From Streptomyces scabiei 87.22 (GTDB taxonomy: Bacteria > Actinomycetota > Actinomycetes > Streptomycetales > Streptomycetaceae): 64,000 bases of DNA. The stretch spans positions 2,046,001-2,110,000 of the forward strand of contig NC_013929.1 of assembly GCF_000091305.1 (NCBI RefSeq). Direction: 5' to 3'. The notes under the pieces were generated by a model. It ran no database searches. It was not told the DNA's origin and saw only the letters and a program-made list of their open reading frames with translations. A program made the translations under genes and the position numbers. This document shows, piece after piece, positions 17,445-27,284 of the stretch; the stretch's first letter is position 1, and each line of letters starts with the position of its first letter.

Positions 17445-18584
17445 TCAGCCGCCCAGTTCCTGGTGGCGGGCCGACAGACGGGTCGCGCCCTCCTGTGTCA
17501 GGGAGCCGAACAGACGCAGCCGGGAGATGCCGCCGTCGGGGTAGATGTCGACGCGGGCGTGGGTGGCCACGACCGGGGCGTCGAGGACGAAGCGGTGCAG
17601 GGTGTCGGGCTGTAGACGGGTGCGCGGGAGGATCTCGGTCCAGTCGCCGTCGACGCCGTCCTCGCCGTCGCGCACCGAGACCGTGGCCCAGCCGGCCGCG
17701 TTGCCCTTGAGGTACGCCGTGTCGATCTCCAGCGCGCGGATCTCGGACTGGGCGGCCAGGCGGTAGCGGATCCAGTCGTTGCCCCGGTCACGGCGCCGGC
17801 GGGTCTCCCAGCACTCGTGCATCACCCGGGCACGGCCGGGCTGGATGGTGTTCGTGGCGGGTGAGTAGAAGAGGTTGGAGGCGTCCTCGGCCCGGCCGCC
17901 GTTCTCCAGGGCGACCACGTCGAAGGTGCCGAGGGCGGCCAGCCAGGCCGGGTCGGGGACGACCTCGCCGTACACCCGCAGGCGGGCGACGCCGCCGTCG
18001 GGGTGCTGGTTGAGGCGGAGGTGGGTGAAGCGCTGCTCCACGGAGACCTCGAAGCCGTTGGCCGCGTGGCCGCCGACCGGGGTGCGCGGGACGAGGGTGG
18101 TCCACTTGACGTCGTCGGCCAGCAGCTCCGCCGGCGACGGGAACCCGTCCACACACGCGGCCTCGACGGAGACGGCCTGCGGGTAGTTGCCCCGGAAGTG
18201 GGCCGTGTCGACGACGATCCCGCGGATCACACCGGGCGCGCCCAGGCGGACCAGGGCCCAGTCATGGTCGTCGGCCGTCGGCCAGGGGTGGTCGGCCGAG
18301 GCACCCCGGCGGCGGCGCGTCTCCCAGCCGTCCATGATCTTGCCCTTGTGCCCGAAGTGCTCGGGGTCGAACTCGGCGCGCTCGGGCACCAGCAGGTTCT
18401 CGCGCTGGGCGAAGAACTCGTCGTTGGCGGCGACCACACCGGCGCCGAGCCTGCGGTCGGCGAGGTCGGCGTACCGGGTGAAGGGGAAGTCGGCGGTGCG
18501 GTAGTCCGCGTACGGGTCGCCGCCGCCGTACGGGCTCGCGTCGCCGGTGAAGCCCGCCGACGGGGAGTGCTGCTGCGCCGTCAC
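17445..18584 (-). CDS. alc: Allantoicase
   Basis: The 379-residue protein has two copies of the allantoicase jelly-roll domain. Each contains a WETRRRR segment (KIMDGWETRRRRG about 82-94, VMHECWETRRRRD in the second half) and an LxxLRLFG/LRVYG ending. It hydrolyses allantoate to ureidoglycolate and urea. It lies 52 bp downstream of allantoinase, the enzyme that makes its substrate, and the two form an operon whose promoter carries paired AllR-type boxes. Both domains are intact, so activity is expected. Confidence 0.96.
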   Translation of the reverse strand: MTAQQHSPSAGFTGDASPYGGGDPYADYRTADFPFTRYADLADRRLGAGVVAANDEFFAQRENLLVPERAEFDPEHFGHKGKIMDGWETRRRRGASADHPWPTADDHDWALVRLGAPGVIRGIVVDTAHFRGNYPQAVSVEAACVDGFPSPAELLADDVKWTTLVPRTPVGGHAANGFEVSVEQRFTHLRLNQHPDGGVARLRVYGEVVPDPAWLAALGTFDVVALENGGRAEDASNLFYSPATNTIQPGRARVMHECWETRRRRDRGNDWIRYRLAAQSEIRALEIDTAYLKGNAAGWATVSVRDGEDGVDGDWTEILPRTRLQPDTLHRFVLDAPVVATHARVDIYPDGGISRLRLFGSLTQEGATRLSARHQELGG

Positions 18585-18636
18585 GATGATCAGGTCTGCC
18601 TTTCGGTGGTCGCCTGCCGCGGGTGCGGAGGGTGGA

Positions 18637-19977
18637 TCAGGGGGTGCAGGTGAGGAGTTGTCCCTTCGGGGCGGTGAACTCGCCGTCCGCGACGATGCGT
18701 TCGCCGCGCAGCCAGGTGGACTTGACCACGCCGTACAGGGTCTTCCCGGCGTACGCGGTGACGCGGTTGCGGTGGTGGAGCGCGGCCGGGTCGACGGTGA
18801 AGGTCTCGTCCGGGGCGAGGACGGCGAAGTCGGCGTCGCGGCCCGCCTCGATGGCGCCCTTACGGTCGTCCAGGCCGACCAGTTCGGCGGTGCGCGACGA
18901 CATCCAGCGGACGACGTCCTCCAGGCCGTGGCCGCGCCGGCGGGCCTCCGTCCAGACCGCCGCGAGGCTGAGCTGCAGGCCGGAGATGCCGCCCCAGGCG
19001 GTGGCGAAGTCGTCGGTCTTCAGGTCGGCCGTGGACGGGGAGTGGTCGGTGACCACGCAGTCGATCGTGCCGTCCGCGAGGGCCTGCCAGAGCAGATCCC
19101 GGTTGGCGGACTCCCGGATGGGCGGGCAGCACTTGAACTCGCTGGCCCCGTCCGGGACTTCCTCGGCGGTGAGGGTGAGGTAGTGGGGGCAGGTCTCGAC
19201 GGTGAGGCGGACGCCGTCCCGCTTGGCCTCGGCGATCAGCGGGAGCGCGTCGGCGGAGGAGAGGTGCAGGACGTGGACGCGCGCGTCGAGGCGGCGGGCC
19301 TCGGCGACGAGGGTCGCGATGGCGCTGTCCTCGGCGTCGCGCGGGCGGGAGGCGAGGAAGTCGGCGTACCGCGGGCCGCCGCGCTGGGGTGCGGCGTCGA
19401 GGTGGTGCGGGTCCTCGGCGTGGACGATGAGCAGGCCCCCGAAGCCGGCGATCTCGGCCAGGGAGCGGGCGAGTCCGTCCCGGTCCAGGTGCGGGAACTC
19501 GTCCACGCCCGACGGGGACAGGAACGCCTTGAAGCCGAAGACCCCGGCGTCGTGCAGCGGCCGCAGCTCCTTGACGTTGTCGGGCAGGGCGCCGCCCCAG
19601 AAGCCGACGTCGATGTGCGCCTTGTCGGCGGCGACCTCGCGCTTGACGCGGAGATGGCCGGGCGTGGTGGTCGGCGGGAGGGAGTTGAGCGGCATGTCGA
19701 CGAGGGTGGTGATGCCGCCGGCCGCCGCGGCGCGGGTCGCCGTCCAGAAGCCCTCCCAGTGCGTGCGGCCGGGGTCGTTCACATGGACGTGGGTGTCGAC
19801 GAGGCCCGGCAGCAGGACGTGGTCGCCGAGATCCTCCAGGCGGGCATCGGGCGGCACCTCGGCGTCGTACGGGAGGACGGCCGTGATCCTGCCGCCGGCG
19901 ACGGCGACCGCGGCGGGGCGCGTTCCGTCGGGGGTGAGGACACGCGTCGAGCGCATCACCAGTTCAGCCTCGGACAC
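18637..19977 (-). CDS. allB: Allantoinase
   Basis: The start is the GTG at 19977, preceded by GAGAGGGG, giving 446 residues of the cyclic amidohydrolase family. Metal ligands are in [14 protein letters not shown] (HxH) and in later His and Asp positions. The carbamylated Lys is probably in [11 protein letters not shown], with further ligands in [16 protein letters not shown] and VVTDHSPS. It opens allantoin to allantoate. It is the first gene of an operon with allantoicase and is divergent from the IclR-type regulator. Its promoter has a 15-bp inverted repeat inside the -35/-10 spacer. Confidence 0.96.
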   Translation of the reverse strand: MSEAELVMRSTRVLTPDGTRPAAVAVAGGRITAVLPYDAEVPPDARLEDLGDHVLLPGLVDTHVHVNDPGRTHWEGFWTATRAAAAGGITTLVDMPLNSLPPTTTPGHLRVKREVAADKAHIDVGFWGGALPDNVKELRPLHDAGVFGFKAFLSPSGVDEFPHLDRDGLARSLAEIAGFGGLLIVHAEDPHHLDAAPQRGGPRYADFLASRPRDAEDSAIATLVAEARRLDARVHVLHLSSADALPLIAEAKRDGVRLTVETCPHYLTLTAEEVPDGASEFKCCPPIRESANRDLLWQALADGTIDCVVTDHSPSTADLKTDDFATAWGGISGLQLSLAAVWTEARRRGHGLEDVVRWMSSRTAELVGLDDRKGAIEAGRDADFAVLAPDETFTVDPAALHHRNRVTAYAGKTLYGVVKSTWLRGERIVADGEFTAPKGQLLTCTP

Positions 19978-20005
19978 CCGGACCCCTCTCCGTACCGCTG
20001 CTCTC

Positions 20006-20057
20006 TTCCGCGTCACGGTATTAACTTCCGCGTAACGGAATTCAACGTTCTGTTGAA
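20006..20057 (-). promoter_or_regulatory. allB-alc promoter with paired AllR-type boxes
   Basis: On the minus strand a -35 TTGAAT (20045-20040), 16-bp spacer and -10 TAATAC (20023-20018) form a good vegetative promoter. The perfect 5-5-5 inverted repeat TTCCGCGTAACGGAA (20026-20040) occupies the spacer. An imperfect second copy, TTCCGCGTCACGGTA, lies at 20006-20020, exactly 20 bp away. A separate palindrome, TTCAAC-N5-GTTGAA (20041-20057), overlaps the -35. The arrangement fits steric repression by an IclR-type protein; binding is inferred. Confidence 0.72.
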
Positions 20058-20125
20058 GGAGTTTTCACCCCCGCCCGCACCCCGTCAAGGGCACGCCTTC
20101 CACTCTGCCTCGCCCGCATCCACTC

Positions 20126-20168
20126 TGGATGTTTCCACAAGACGGAATTAGAATTCCACTGAGCAGAA
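20126..20168 (+). promoter_or_regulatory. allR promoter with paired AllR-type boxes
   Basis: A -10 TAGAAT (20149-20154) follows a weak -35 (TGGATG, 20126-20131) by 17 bp. The spacer contains TTCCACAAGACGGAA (20133-20147). A second box, TTCCACTGAGCAGAA, is at 20154-20168, 21 bp from the first. The pair in front of the regulator's own gene suggests autoregulation. Confidence 0.68.
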
Positions 20169-20240
20169 CGTAGTGACGCACAAGCGAGTAGTCAACGAAC
20201 TGCCCGGTAGGCTGCGACCTCCCTGCCATCCGAAAGGACC

Positions 20241-21056
20241 GTGCCCGTGCCGACGTCCAGCGCCAGCGCCACCGAGTCCACCAAGTCGTCCTCCGGTGGC
20301 GTCCAGTCCCTGGAGCGCGCCTTCGATCTGCTGGAGCGGATGGCGGACGCCGGCGGCGAGGTGGGTCTCAGCGAGCTGTCCGCGAGCAGCGGGCTGCCGC
20401 TGCCGACCATCCACCGGCTGATGCGGACGCTGGTGGTCTGCGGCTACGTCCGTCAGCAGTCCAACCGGCGGTACGCCCTCGGCCCGCGCCTGATCCGCCT
20501 CGGCGAGTCCGCGTCCCGGCTGCTCGGCACCTGGGCGCGGCCCTACCTGGCGCGCCTGGTGGAGGAGACCGGCGAGACGGCGAACATGGCACTCCTGGAC
20601 GGCGACGAGATCGTGTACGTGGCCCAGGTGCCGTCCAAGCACTCGATGCGGATGTTCACCGAGGTGGGCCGCCGGGTGCTGCCCCACTCCACCGGCGTCG
20701 GCAAGGCGCTGCTCGCCGACGTCCCGGCCGAGGAGGTCCGGGCGCTGCTGTCCCGTACGGGCATGCCGGCCGCCACCGAGAAGACGATCACCACCCCCGA
20801 GGGCTTCCTGAGCGCCCTGGAGGAGGTCCGCCGGGTCGGGTACGCCGTCGACGACAACGAGCAGGAGATCGGCGTCCGTTGCCTCGCCGTCTCCGTCCCC
20901 GACTCCCCCACCGCCGCGGCCATCTCCATCTCCGGCCCCGCCGGGCGCGTCACCGAGGCGGCGACGGAGCGGATCGTGCCGGTGCTGCGTCAGGTGGCGG
21001 TGGAACTGTCGGAGGCGCTGGCGAGTTCGGGCGCGGGAACGGCCGCCGGGAGCTGA
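20241..21056 (+). CDS. allR: IclR-family regulator of allantoin and glyoxylate metabolism (AllR-like)
   Basis: The 271-residue protein has an N-terminal winged helix (QSLERAFDLLERMADAGG, LSELSASSGLPLPTIHRLMRTL) and an IclR effector domain from about residue 95. The latter contains the family segments ANMALLDGDEIVYVAQV, HSTGVGKALLADV, GYAVDDNEQEIGVRCLAVSV and AAISISGP. The GTG start follows GAAAGGA. Divergence from allantoinase, and 15-bp boxes before allB, itself, aceB, hyi and gcl, identify it as the likely pathway repressor. Known allantoin repressors of this family respond to allantoate, glyoxylate or ureidoglycolate; which applies here is not visible. Confidence 0.93.
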   Translation: MPVPTSSASATESTKSSSGGVQSLERAFDLLERMADAGGEVGLSELSASSGLPLPTIHRLMRTLVVCGYVRQQSNRRYALGPRLIRLGESASRLLGTWARPYLARLVEETGETANMALLDGDEIVYVAQVPSKHSMRMFTEVGRRVLPHSTGVGKALLADVPAEEVRALLSRTGMPAATEKTITTPEGFLSALEEVRRVGYAVDDNEQEIGVRCLAVSVPDSPTAAAISISGPAGRVTEAATERIVPVLRQVAVELSEALASSGAGTAAGS

Positions 21057-21129
21057 GGGCGCGCAGCCGGGCGCAAAGCGACGGGGCCTCTCTCGCGGTG
21101 GCCAGGCCCCCGGAAAGCGGGCAGCACCG

Positions 21130-21191
21130 CCGCCTCTTCAACCCGCAGGGCCGTCGGCGCCGCCTCTTCGCGGTCCGCAGGGCCGTCGGCG
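21130..21191. repeat. Imperfect 30/32-bp tandem duplication
   Basis: Two adjacent units (21130-21159 and 21160-21191) share CCGCCTCTTC and a 17-mer CCGCAGGGCCGTCGGCG. The second ends three bases from the stop codon of the DUF5955 gene, in the space between that gene and the converging regulator gene. Confidence 0.75.
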
Positions 21192-21194
21192 AGG

Positions 21195-21485
21195 TCAGTG
21201 CCGTCGCGGCGGTTCCCCGAAGAGTTCGACCGCGGTCCGTACGTCCGCCAGCCCCCTGGCCAACGCGCTCACCGACCCTATCGACCCCGCGATCAGCAAC
21301 AGGGACCGTCGTAAGCGCGGCACCTCGGGCATGCCGGTGACCACCATCGCCGCGAGCGCCGCCAGTTCGTCCTCGGCGATCCCGCGGTCGGGGAACTCGG
21401 CCGGATGCGCGGCCAGTTCACGGCGCAGCCGGGACACGGCCGACCGCAATCCCGCCACCCTCGGATCCTCGTCACTGCCGGTCAC
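21195..21485 (-). CDS. Small protein of the DUF5955 type
   Basis: From the GTG at 21485 the product has 96 residues: GSDEDPRVAGLRSAVSRLRREL, FPDRGIAEDELAALAAMV, then RLRRSLLLIAGSIGSVSALA. This pattern matches what I recall as the Streptomyces DUF5955 family, of unknown function. The last third is hydrophobic enough to be a membrane or buried helix. A longer in-frame ORF exists upstream but is Arg-rich and unlike a protein. It converges with the IclR-type gene. Confidence 0.7.
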   Translation of the reverse strand: MTGSDEDPRVAGLRSAVSRLRRELAAHPAEFPDRGIAEDELAALAAMVVTGMPEVPRLRRSLLLIAGSIGSVSALARGLADVRTAVELFGEPPRRH

Positions 21486-21746
21486 TGACCTCTGCCCCAA
21501 GCTCCGCAACACAGCCCTCCCCCTCCCCGCCCGCTCCCTCGCGCGCGAGGCACGGCCGTGCGCCCGGGCACGGCCCGCCACCGGTGGCGTCGGTCGGGCG
21601 CCGGAGGTGGCGCGGGACAGTTAACGCCAAACGGTGTGGCGAGCGCCACCACGGGGACCGAAATTCAGTCCCGGGACCTCACCCGGCCCACCGCCGGCCC
21701 GTCCGGCTTCACGTGACACCCGCGCCCGGTCGGGTATGCAGGGGAC

Positions 21747-22364
21747 ATGACGCACCACGAGACCCAGAGCCGGCCCCGGGGCCCGGTCGTCGGGCTGCTC
21801 CTGGCCGCCGGCGGCGGGCGCCGCCTCGGCGGCCGCCCCAAGGCCCTGCTGACCCATCGCGGGCGCCCGCTGGTCGAACACGCCGCCGGGGTGCTGCGGG
21901 CGGGCGGCTGCACCCGGATCCATGTGGTCCTGGGTGCCGACGCGGCCACCGTCCGCGCGCGGGCCGAACTGCCCGGCTGCGTCCTGGTCGACAACCCGGA
22001 GTGGGCCGAGGGCATGGGCTCCTCGCTGCGGGCCGGACTGGCCTCGCTGAGCGGGACCGACGCCGGCGCCGCCCTGGTCTCGCTCGTCGACCAGCCGGGG
22101 ATCGGCCCGGAGGCGGTGGCCCGCGTCCTCGCCGCGTACGGGTCGCGGGACTCGCTCGCGGCGGCGGCGTACGACGCGGTGCGAGGCCATCCCGTCCTCT
22201 TCGGCGCCGCGCACTGGACGGGTGTCGCCGAGTCCGCCACCGGCGACCGGGGAGCGCGCGCCTATCTCCGCGCCCACGGCGGCGCGCTCACGCTGGTCGA
22301 GTGCGGGGACGTGGCGCGGCCGTACGACATCGACACCGAGGCCGATCTCGCCCATCTGGAGTGA
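21747..22364 (+). CDS. NTP-transferase family protein (MocA-like)
   Basis: The 205-residue protein has the nucleotidyltransferase signature VVGLLLAAGGGRRLGGRPKALL at its N-terminus. The LVDQPGIGPEAV segment (Asp binds metal) and a C-terminal DIDTEADLAHLE complete the MobA/MocA-like fold. MocA adds CMP to molybdopterin for the xanthine dehydrogenase family, so placement between the allantoin regulator and malate synthase is suggestive. No xanthine dehydrogenase gene is in the window. Other small NTP transferases share the fold. An AGGGGAC ribosome site precedes the ATG. Confidence 0.82.
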   Translation: MTHHETQSRPRGPVVGLLLAAGGGRRLGGRPKALLTHRGRPLVEHAAGVLRAGGCTRIHVVLGADAATVRARAELPGCVLVDNPEWAEGMGSSLRAGLASLSGTDAGAALVSLVDQPGIGPEAVARVLAAYGSRDSLAAAAYDAVRGHPVLFGAAHWTGVAESATGDRGARAYLRAHGGALTLVECGDVARPYDIDTEADLAHLE

Positions 22365-22407
22365 AGGTCACGGCACCCGGCGCCACCGCGCCTCGACCCG
22401 AAGAATC

Positions 22408-22466
22408 TTGACATCAACAAAACATTGAACTTCCACCATGAGGAAACTAGTATCCATTTTCCAGGC
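22408..22466 (+). promoter_or_regulatory. aceB promoter with AllR-type box in the spacer
   Basis: TTGAAC (22425-22430), 17 bp and TAGTAT (22448-22453) form a strong vegetative promoter. The spacer holds TTCCACCATGAGGAA (22431-22445), followed by two bases and the -10, the same geometry as hyi. A degenerate second copy may lie at 22452-22466. TCAACAAAACATTGA (22414-22428) is the second palindrome class and overlaps the -35. A further TTGACA is at 22408-22413. Confidence 0.72.
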
Positions 22467-22549
22467 GCCCGACTCATCCACGGGCGTTCACCGTCCCACC
22501 CGGGTCGACCGACACCCGGTGCCACGCCCGCTGAAGGAAGTGACCGCTC

Positions 22550-24184
<1,635 letters not shown>

Positions 24185-24200
24185 CCGGCCGCACTGTTCT

Positions 24201-24229
24201 CCGGTCCGCCCTACTCTCCGGCGGACCGG
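24201..24229. terminator. 10-bp hairpin between converging aceB and SelW-like genes
   Basis: CCGGTCCGCC (24201-24210) pairs perfectly with 24220-24229 around a 9-nt loop. It starts 17 nt after the aceB stop and overlaps the end of the opposing gene, so it can serve aceB directly and the opposing gene only partly. Confidence 0.5.
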
Positions 24230-24492
24230 TCCGAGTGGCCCAGGGATCTTCCCGGGGCCACTCGGTCGCGTACGGCCTGCTTGACGGCCGTCGGCTCCGG
24301 GAAGCCCTGTGCGCGACGGTCCCACACCACCTCGCCGTCGACCCGGACGACGAAGACACCACCGGTGCCCGGCTTGAGCGACAGCTCGGCCAGCTCCGTC
24401 TCGAAGGTGGTGAGCAGCTCCTGCGCGAGCCAGGCCGCGCGCGGCAGCCAGCGGCACTGGGTGCAGTACTCGATCTGTACGACGGGACTCAT
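24211..24492 (-). CDS. SelT/SelW/SelH-family redox protein (Cys form)
   Basis: The 93-residue protein has the CxxC site CTQC at residues 10-13 on the first strand (VQIEYCTQCRWLPRA) and the GGVFVVRVDGEVVWDRRAQGFP segment of the Rdx (SelW-like) thioredoxin fold. It has Cys where selenoprotein members carry selenocysteine. A thiol redox role is likely; partners are unknown. Its ATG overlaps the stop of the HipA-like kinase (ATGA), so the two are translationally coupled. Confidence 0.87.
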   Translation of the reverse strand: MSPVVQIEYCTQCRWLPRAAWLAQELLTTFETELAELSLKPGTGGVFVVRVDGEVVWDRRAQGFPEPTAVKQAVRDRVAPGRSLGHSDRSAGE

Positions 24493-25412
24493 CCGAGATG
24501 CACCGACCAGTCCTGTTCCGCCGCCGGTTCGCCGTGCAGGTCGGGGACCTGCTTGAGCCAGGCCGGACGGTCCCGCCGGGTCTTCGCCGCGCGCAGGGCC
24601 TGCTCGGCGGCGAGTTCCTCCCGGGTGGGGAAGTCGGTGGGGAGCCAGGCGGCTGAGGCGGCCGCGCGCGCGTGGAGGTAGCGGACGTAGGCGTCACGGA
24701 CGTCGTCGGCCGACGCGAAGCCGTCCTCGGTGGACAGCCAGGCGTCCGGGACCTCGGCGACGATCCGCCGCAGCAGTTCCTCCGTCACCTTCGGCGCGAG
24801 TTCGGCGTCCGCGGCGCGCACGTCGGGGGTGTAGTGGCCGAGGGCGTGGTGGCGGAAGTCGTACGCCTTGGCGGGGTCCGAGGCGTCCCAGCGGTGGTGG
24901 AAGACGAGGGCCGCGCCGTGGTCGATCAGCCACAGGCGCGCGGGGGCGACACCGAGCGTGGGCCAGATCATGAGGTTCGAACTGTGCACGGTGCGGTCGA
25001 CGTTGACGGTGAGGGCGTCGAGCCAGACGATCCGGCCGGCTTCGAGGGGGTCCACCCGGAACTCCCGCGCGACCTCCGGGGTGAAGTCCTTCGCGCCCGG
25101 CAGGTAGTCCATGCCGAGGTTGAGGCCGGCGCTCGCGCCGTGCAGCTCCCGCACCTCCTGGTGGGGTTCGCTGTCGGCGATCGCCGGGTCGAAGTGCGTG
25201 AGGACCAGTTCGGGGAAGCGCAGGCCGAGCGCCCGCGCCAGCTCACCGACGATCACCTCGGCGACCAGCGCCTTGCGCCCCTGCGCGGAGCCGGTGAACT
25301 TGACGACGTAGGTGCCCAGGTCGTCGGCCTCGACGACCCCGGGGACGGAGCCGCCCGCCCGGAGCGGGGTCACGTATCGGACAGCGGTCACTTCGCGCAG
25401 CACACCGGCCAC
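24489..25412 (-). CDS. HipA-family kinase-like protein
   Basis: The 307-residue protein matches the short HipA-like kinase family: TYVVKFTGSAQGRKALVAEVIVGELARALGL (ATP-binding Lys in VVKF, and a helix Glu), then the catalytic region WLDALTVNVDRTVHSSNLM (D-x5-R variant of the HipA DxxxxN loop) and LWLIDHGAALVFHH (DHG instead of DFD). No HipB-like antitoxin is nearby, so this need not be a toxin. It is coupled to the SelW-like gene. The upstream boundary is only 6 bp from the siderophore synthetase stop, so readthrough from that gene is possible. Confidence 0.85.
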   Translation of the reverse strand: MAGVLREVTAVRYVTPLRAGGSVPGVVEADDLGTYVVKFTGSAQGRKALVAEVIVGELARALGLRFPELVLTHFDPAIADSEPHQEVRELHGASAGLNLGMDYLPGAKDFTPEVAREFRVDPLEAGRIVWLDALTVNVDRTVHSSNLMIWPTLGVAPARLWLIDHGAALVFHHRWDASDPAKAYDFRHHALGHYTPDVRAADAELAPKVTEELLRRIVAEVPDAWLSTEDGFASADDVRDAYVRYLHARAAASAAWLPTDFPTREELAAEQALRAAKTRRDRPAWLKQVPDLHGEPAAEQDWSVHLG

Positions 25413-25418
25413 TGTAGA

Positions 25419-27104
25419 TCAGACGGCCGGTGGCCCGCCTCGGCCCGGCGGGCGCCCGAACGGGTTGGGCAGCGGCAGGTAGCGCGCGTCCGCGCCGTCC
25501 GCCCCCGTCCACCGGAGCAGCAGGTTCGTCTTGCCGGGCAGTGTGGGCGAGTCGAGGAGGCCGGCGACCTCCGGTACGTCGCCGTGACGGGCCAGCCTGC
25601 GCCGAACGGCCGGCCAGGGGTCGGTGCCGGGGTGGTGTTCGGCCAGGGCAGCCGCGATCTCCAGGAGGTTGTTGACGAACAGGCAGTAGACCAGGCGTTC
25701 CCAGCCTGCCTCGCGCGTCACCTCCGGGAGGAGCTTCACGCCCTCGGCGTCCCGGTAGAGGGCCCGGACGGGCGTTCCCGAGGGGTCGCAGGCGATGAGG
25801 GTGTTCTGCAGGTGGGCCTCCACGACGACACCGTGGCCGTGGAAGGCGGCCAGGGCCGGAGGGACGACCGCGCGCAGATACGCCTCCCACCAGGCGTCGG
25901 GGTCGGTGGCCCGGGCCAGCGGGTTGTCCGGGAAGACGTCGGTGTCCTCGGTGAGGGCGGCGGCGAGGAGGGGGGTCGTGCCGGGCGGCACCTGCCCGTG
26001 CAGGCCGTCCCTGACCAGGACCGCCAGCTCCTCGAAGGCGAAGTCGGCGGTGCGGTGGCCGCGATCGCTCAGCCAGGCACCGGGCGCGCCCGCGAAGGCG
26101 TGGGCGGCCGCCCGGTCCGTCCGGCGCAGCCTGAGCAGGTCATGGCGCCACAGACGGCGGATGTCGTTGGTGATCCGCACGTCCAGGCTGAACTTGAGGA
26201 AGAGGTCGGGGGTCCCCGTGGCCGGTCCGGGGGCGGGCGCTCCGGCAACGGGCGCTCCGGCAACGGGCGCTCCGGCGACGGGCGTTCCGGCGACGGGCGT
26301 TCCGGGAACGTACACCGTGCGGATCGCGGCCGTCGGCCACACCTCGGCATCCGTCCTCCCCAGCCGTACGAGCCGGCCGTCCGCGAAGGCCTCGGCCAAC
26401 ACCTCTCCCACGAGGTCGAGTTGCCAGGGATGGGCGGGCAGGAGGCGGTAGCCGGGCGGGGCCGCGCCGAGCCGGTCGAGGGCGCTGGTGTCGCCCTCCT
26501 CGACCACCGCGTCCTCACGGACCCCGAGCAGGACCAGCGGGAACGAGGCGTACGCCTCCGGCGCGTACGGCAGCCAGCCGGCGACCGGGCCGCCGCCGCG
26601 GGCCTTCGGGGCGGGGTGGAAGGGGTGCCCGGTGATCAGGGACTGCTCGGAGCGCCGGTAGGGGTCCCCGGGCGCCGGTGTGCGGGCCCGGGCGGCGAGC
26701 AGGGCGGCCACGGCCTCGCGGCTGTCGAGCATCTCGGCGGGCAGCTCGGAGTCGGACAGACCGGTGAGGGCGCGCAGCTCCTCTGCGACCAGTTTGACGA
26801 GGTCGGTGTGGCCGAGCGCCTGCCAGGCCCCCTCAGCACGCACCTCGGGACGCGCGGGACGCCGGGTGCCCCGCACCCGCAGCAACCGCCCTCCGGCCCG
26901 GAGCCGGTGCACCACGCCCCCGTCCGACTCCCCGACCGGCTCGGCCGCCTCCCGCAACAGACAGTTGAGCAGCGGGGCCGCGGCGCGGGCGTCGGCGGCG
27001 CGGGCCAGGTCGTCGCGGGGGCCGGACGGGTCCGGCGCGGCGGCGGGAGCGGGGGCGACGGCGCCGGGCGGGCCGGGGGTGTCACGAGGCGGGTCGGTGT
27101 CCAC
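25419..27104 (-). CDS. IucA/IucC-family NRPS-independent siderophore synthetase
   Basis: The GTG at 27104 gives 561 residues. Family motifs include LITGHPFHPAPKARGG (ATP/substrate loop), LLPAHPWQLD, FLKFSLDVRITNDIRRL and VVVEAHLQNTLIACD (HxQN). The ending LYRDAEGVKLLPEV is in place. The enzyme adenylates a carboxylate such as citrate and couples it to an amine or alcohol. A VPGTPVAGTPVAGAP-type repeat tract interrupts the region before FLKFSL. A second synthetase is divergently encoded 180 bp away. No decarboxylase, hydroxylase or transporter gene is adjacent. The two are probably used for successive condensations. Confidence 0.9.
   Translation of the reverse strand: MDTDPPRDTPGPPGAVAPAPAAAPDPSGPRDDLARAADARAAAPLLNCLLREAAEPVGESDGGVVHRLRAGGRLLRVRGTRRPARPEVRAEGAWQALGHTDLVKLVAEELRALTGLSDSELPAEMLDSREAVAALLAARARTPAPGDPYRRSEQSLITGHPFHPAPKARGGGPVAGWLPYAPEAYASFPLVLLGVREDAVVEEGDTSALDRLGAAPPGYRLLPAHPWQLDLVGEVLAEAFADGRLVRLGRTDAEVWPTAAIRTVYVPGTPVAGTPVAGAPVAGAPVAGAPAPGPATGTPDLFLKFSLDVRITNDIRRLWRHDLLRLRRTDRAAAHAFAGAPGAWLSDRGHRTADFAFEELAVLVRDGLHGQVPPGTTPLLAAALTEDTDVFPDNPLARATDPDAWWEAYLRAVVPPALAAFHGHGVVVEAHLQNTLIACDPSGTPVRALYRDAEGVKLLPEVTREAGWERLVYCLFVNNLLEIAAALAEHHPGTDPWPAVRRRLARHGDVPEVAGLLDSPTLPGKTNLLLRWTGADGADARYLPLPNPFGRPPGRGGPPAV
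26235..26309. repeat. Five 15-bp tandem repeats inside the siderophore synthetase gene
   Basis: Units of GGGCGCTCCGGCAAC and one- or two-base variants occur at 26235, 26250, 26265, 26280 and 26295. They are in frame and encode PVAGT/PVAGA pentapeptides in a loop between conserved strands. Copy number could vary without breaking the frame. Confidence 0.9.
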
Positions 27105-27284
27105 GGGGGTCCATTCGTTCCTTACGGTGCACTCATGATCAGTATGTCTGCCCGTCGCCCCGGGTCGCGAAGCCGTCCGTGCCGCCGTCGGGCGTCGCGG
27201 CGGTGGCGGGCGGGCAGGGGTCGTACGCCGATGCCGATGCCGATGCGGGTTGCGTGCCCGTCCCTCACCCGAGGAGCCCGTTCC

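Noticed and set aside
24451..24466. Selenocysteine in the SelW-like protein
   Set aside because: The motif is CTQC with ordinary Cys codons and no UGA, so no selenoprotein is proposed.
24489..25412. HipBA toxin-antitoxin system
   Set aside because: There is no HipB-like helix-turn-helix gene next to the HipA-like kinase, and its motifs depart from the toxin type.
24672..27284. Long 5' extension of the plus-strand siderophore synthetase frame
   Set aside because: The frame runs opposite the HipA-like gene and the first synthetase and lacks protein-like composition. The real start is the GTG at 27285 with GAGGAG before it.
27105..27284. DmdR1-type iron box between the siderophore synthetases
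   Set aside because: I looked for TTAGGTTAGGCTnACCTAA-like sequence and found none, so iron control is not claimed.
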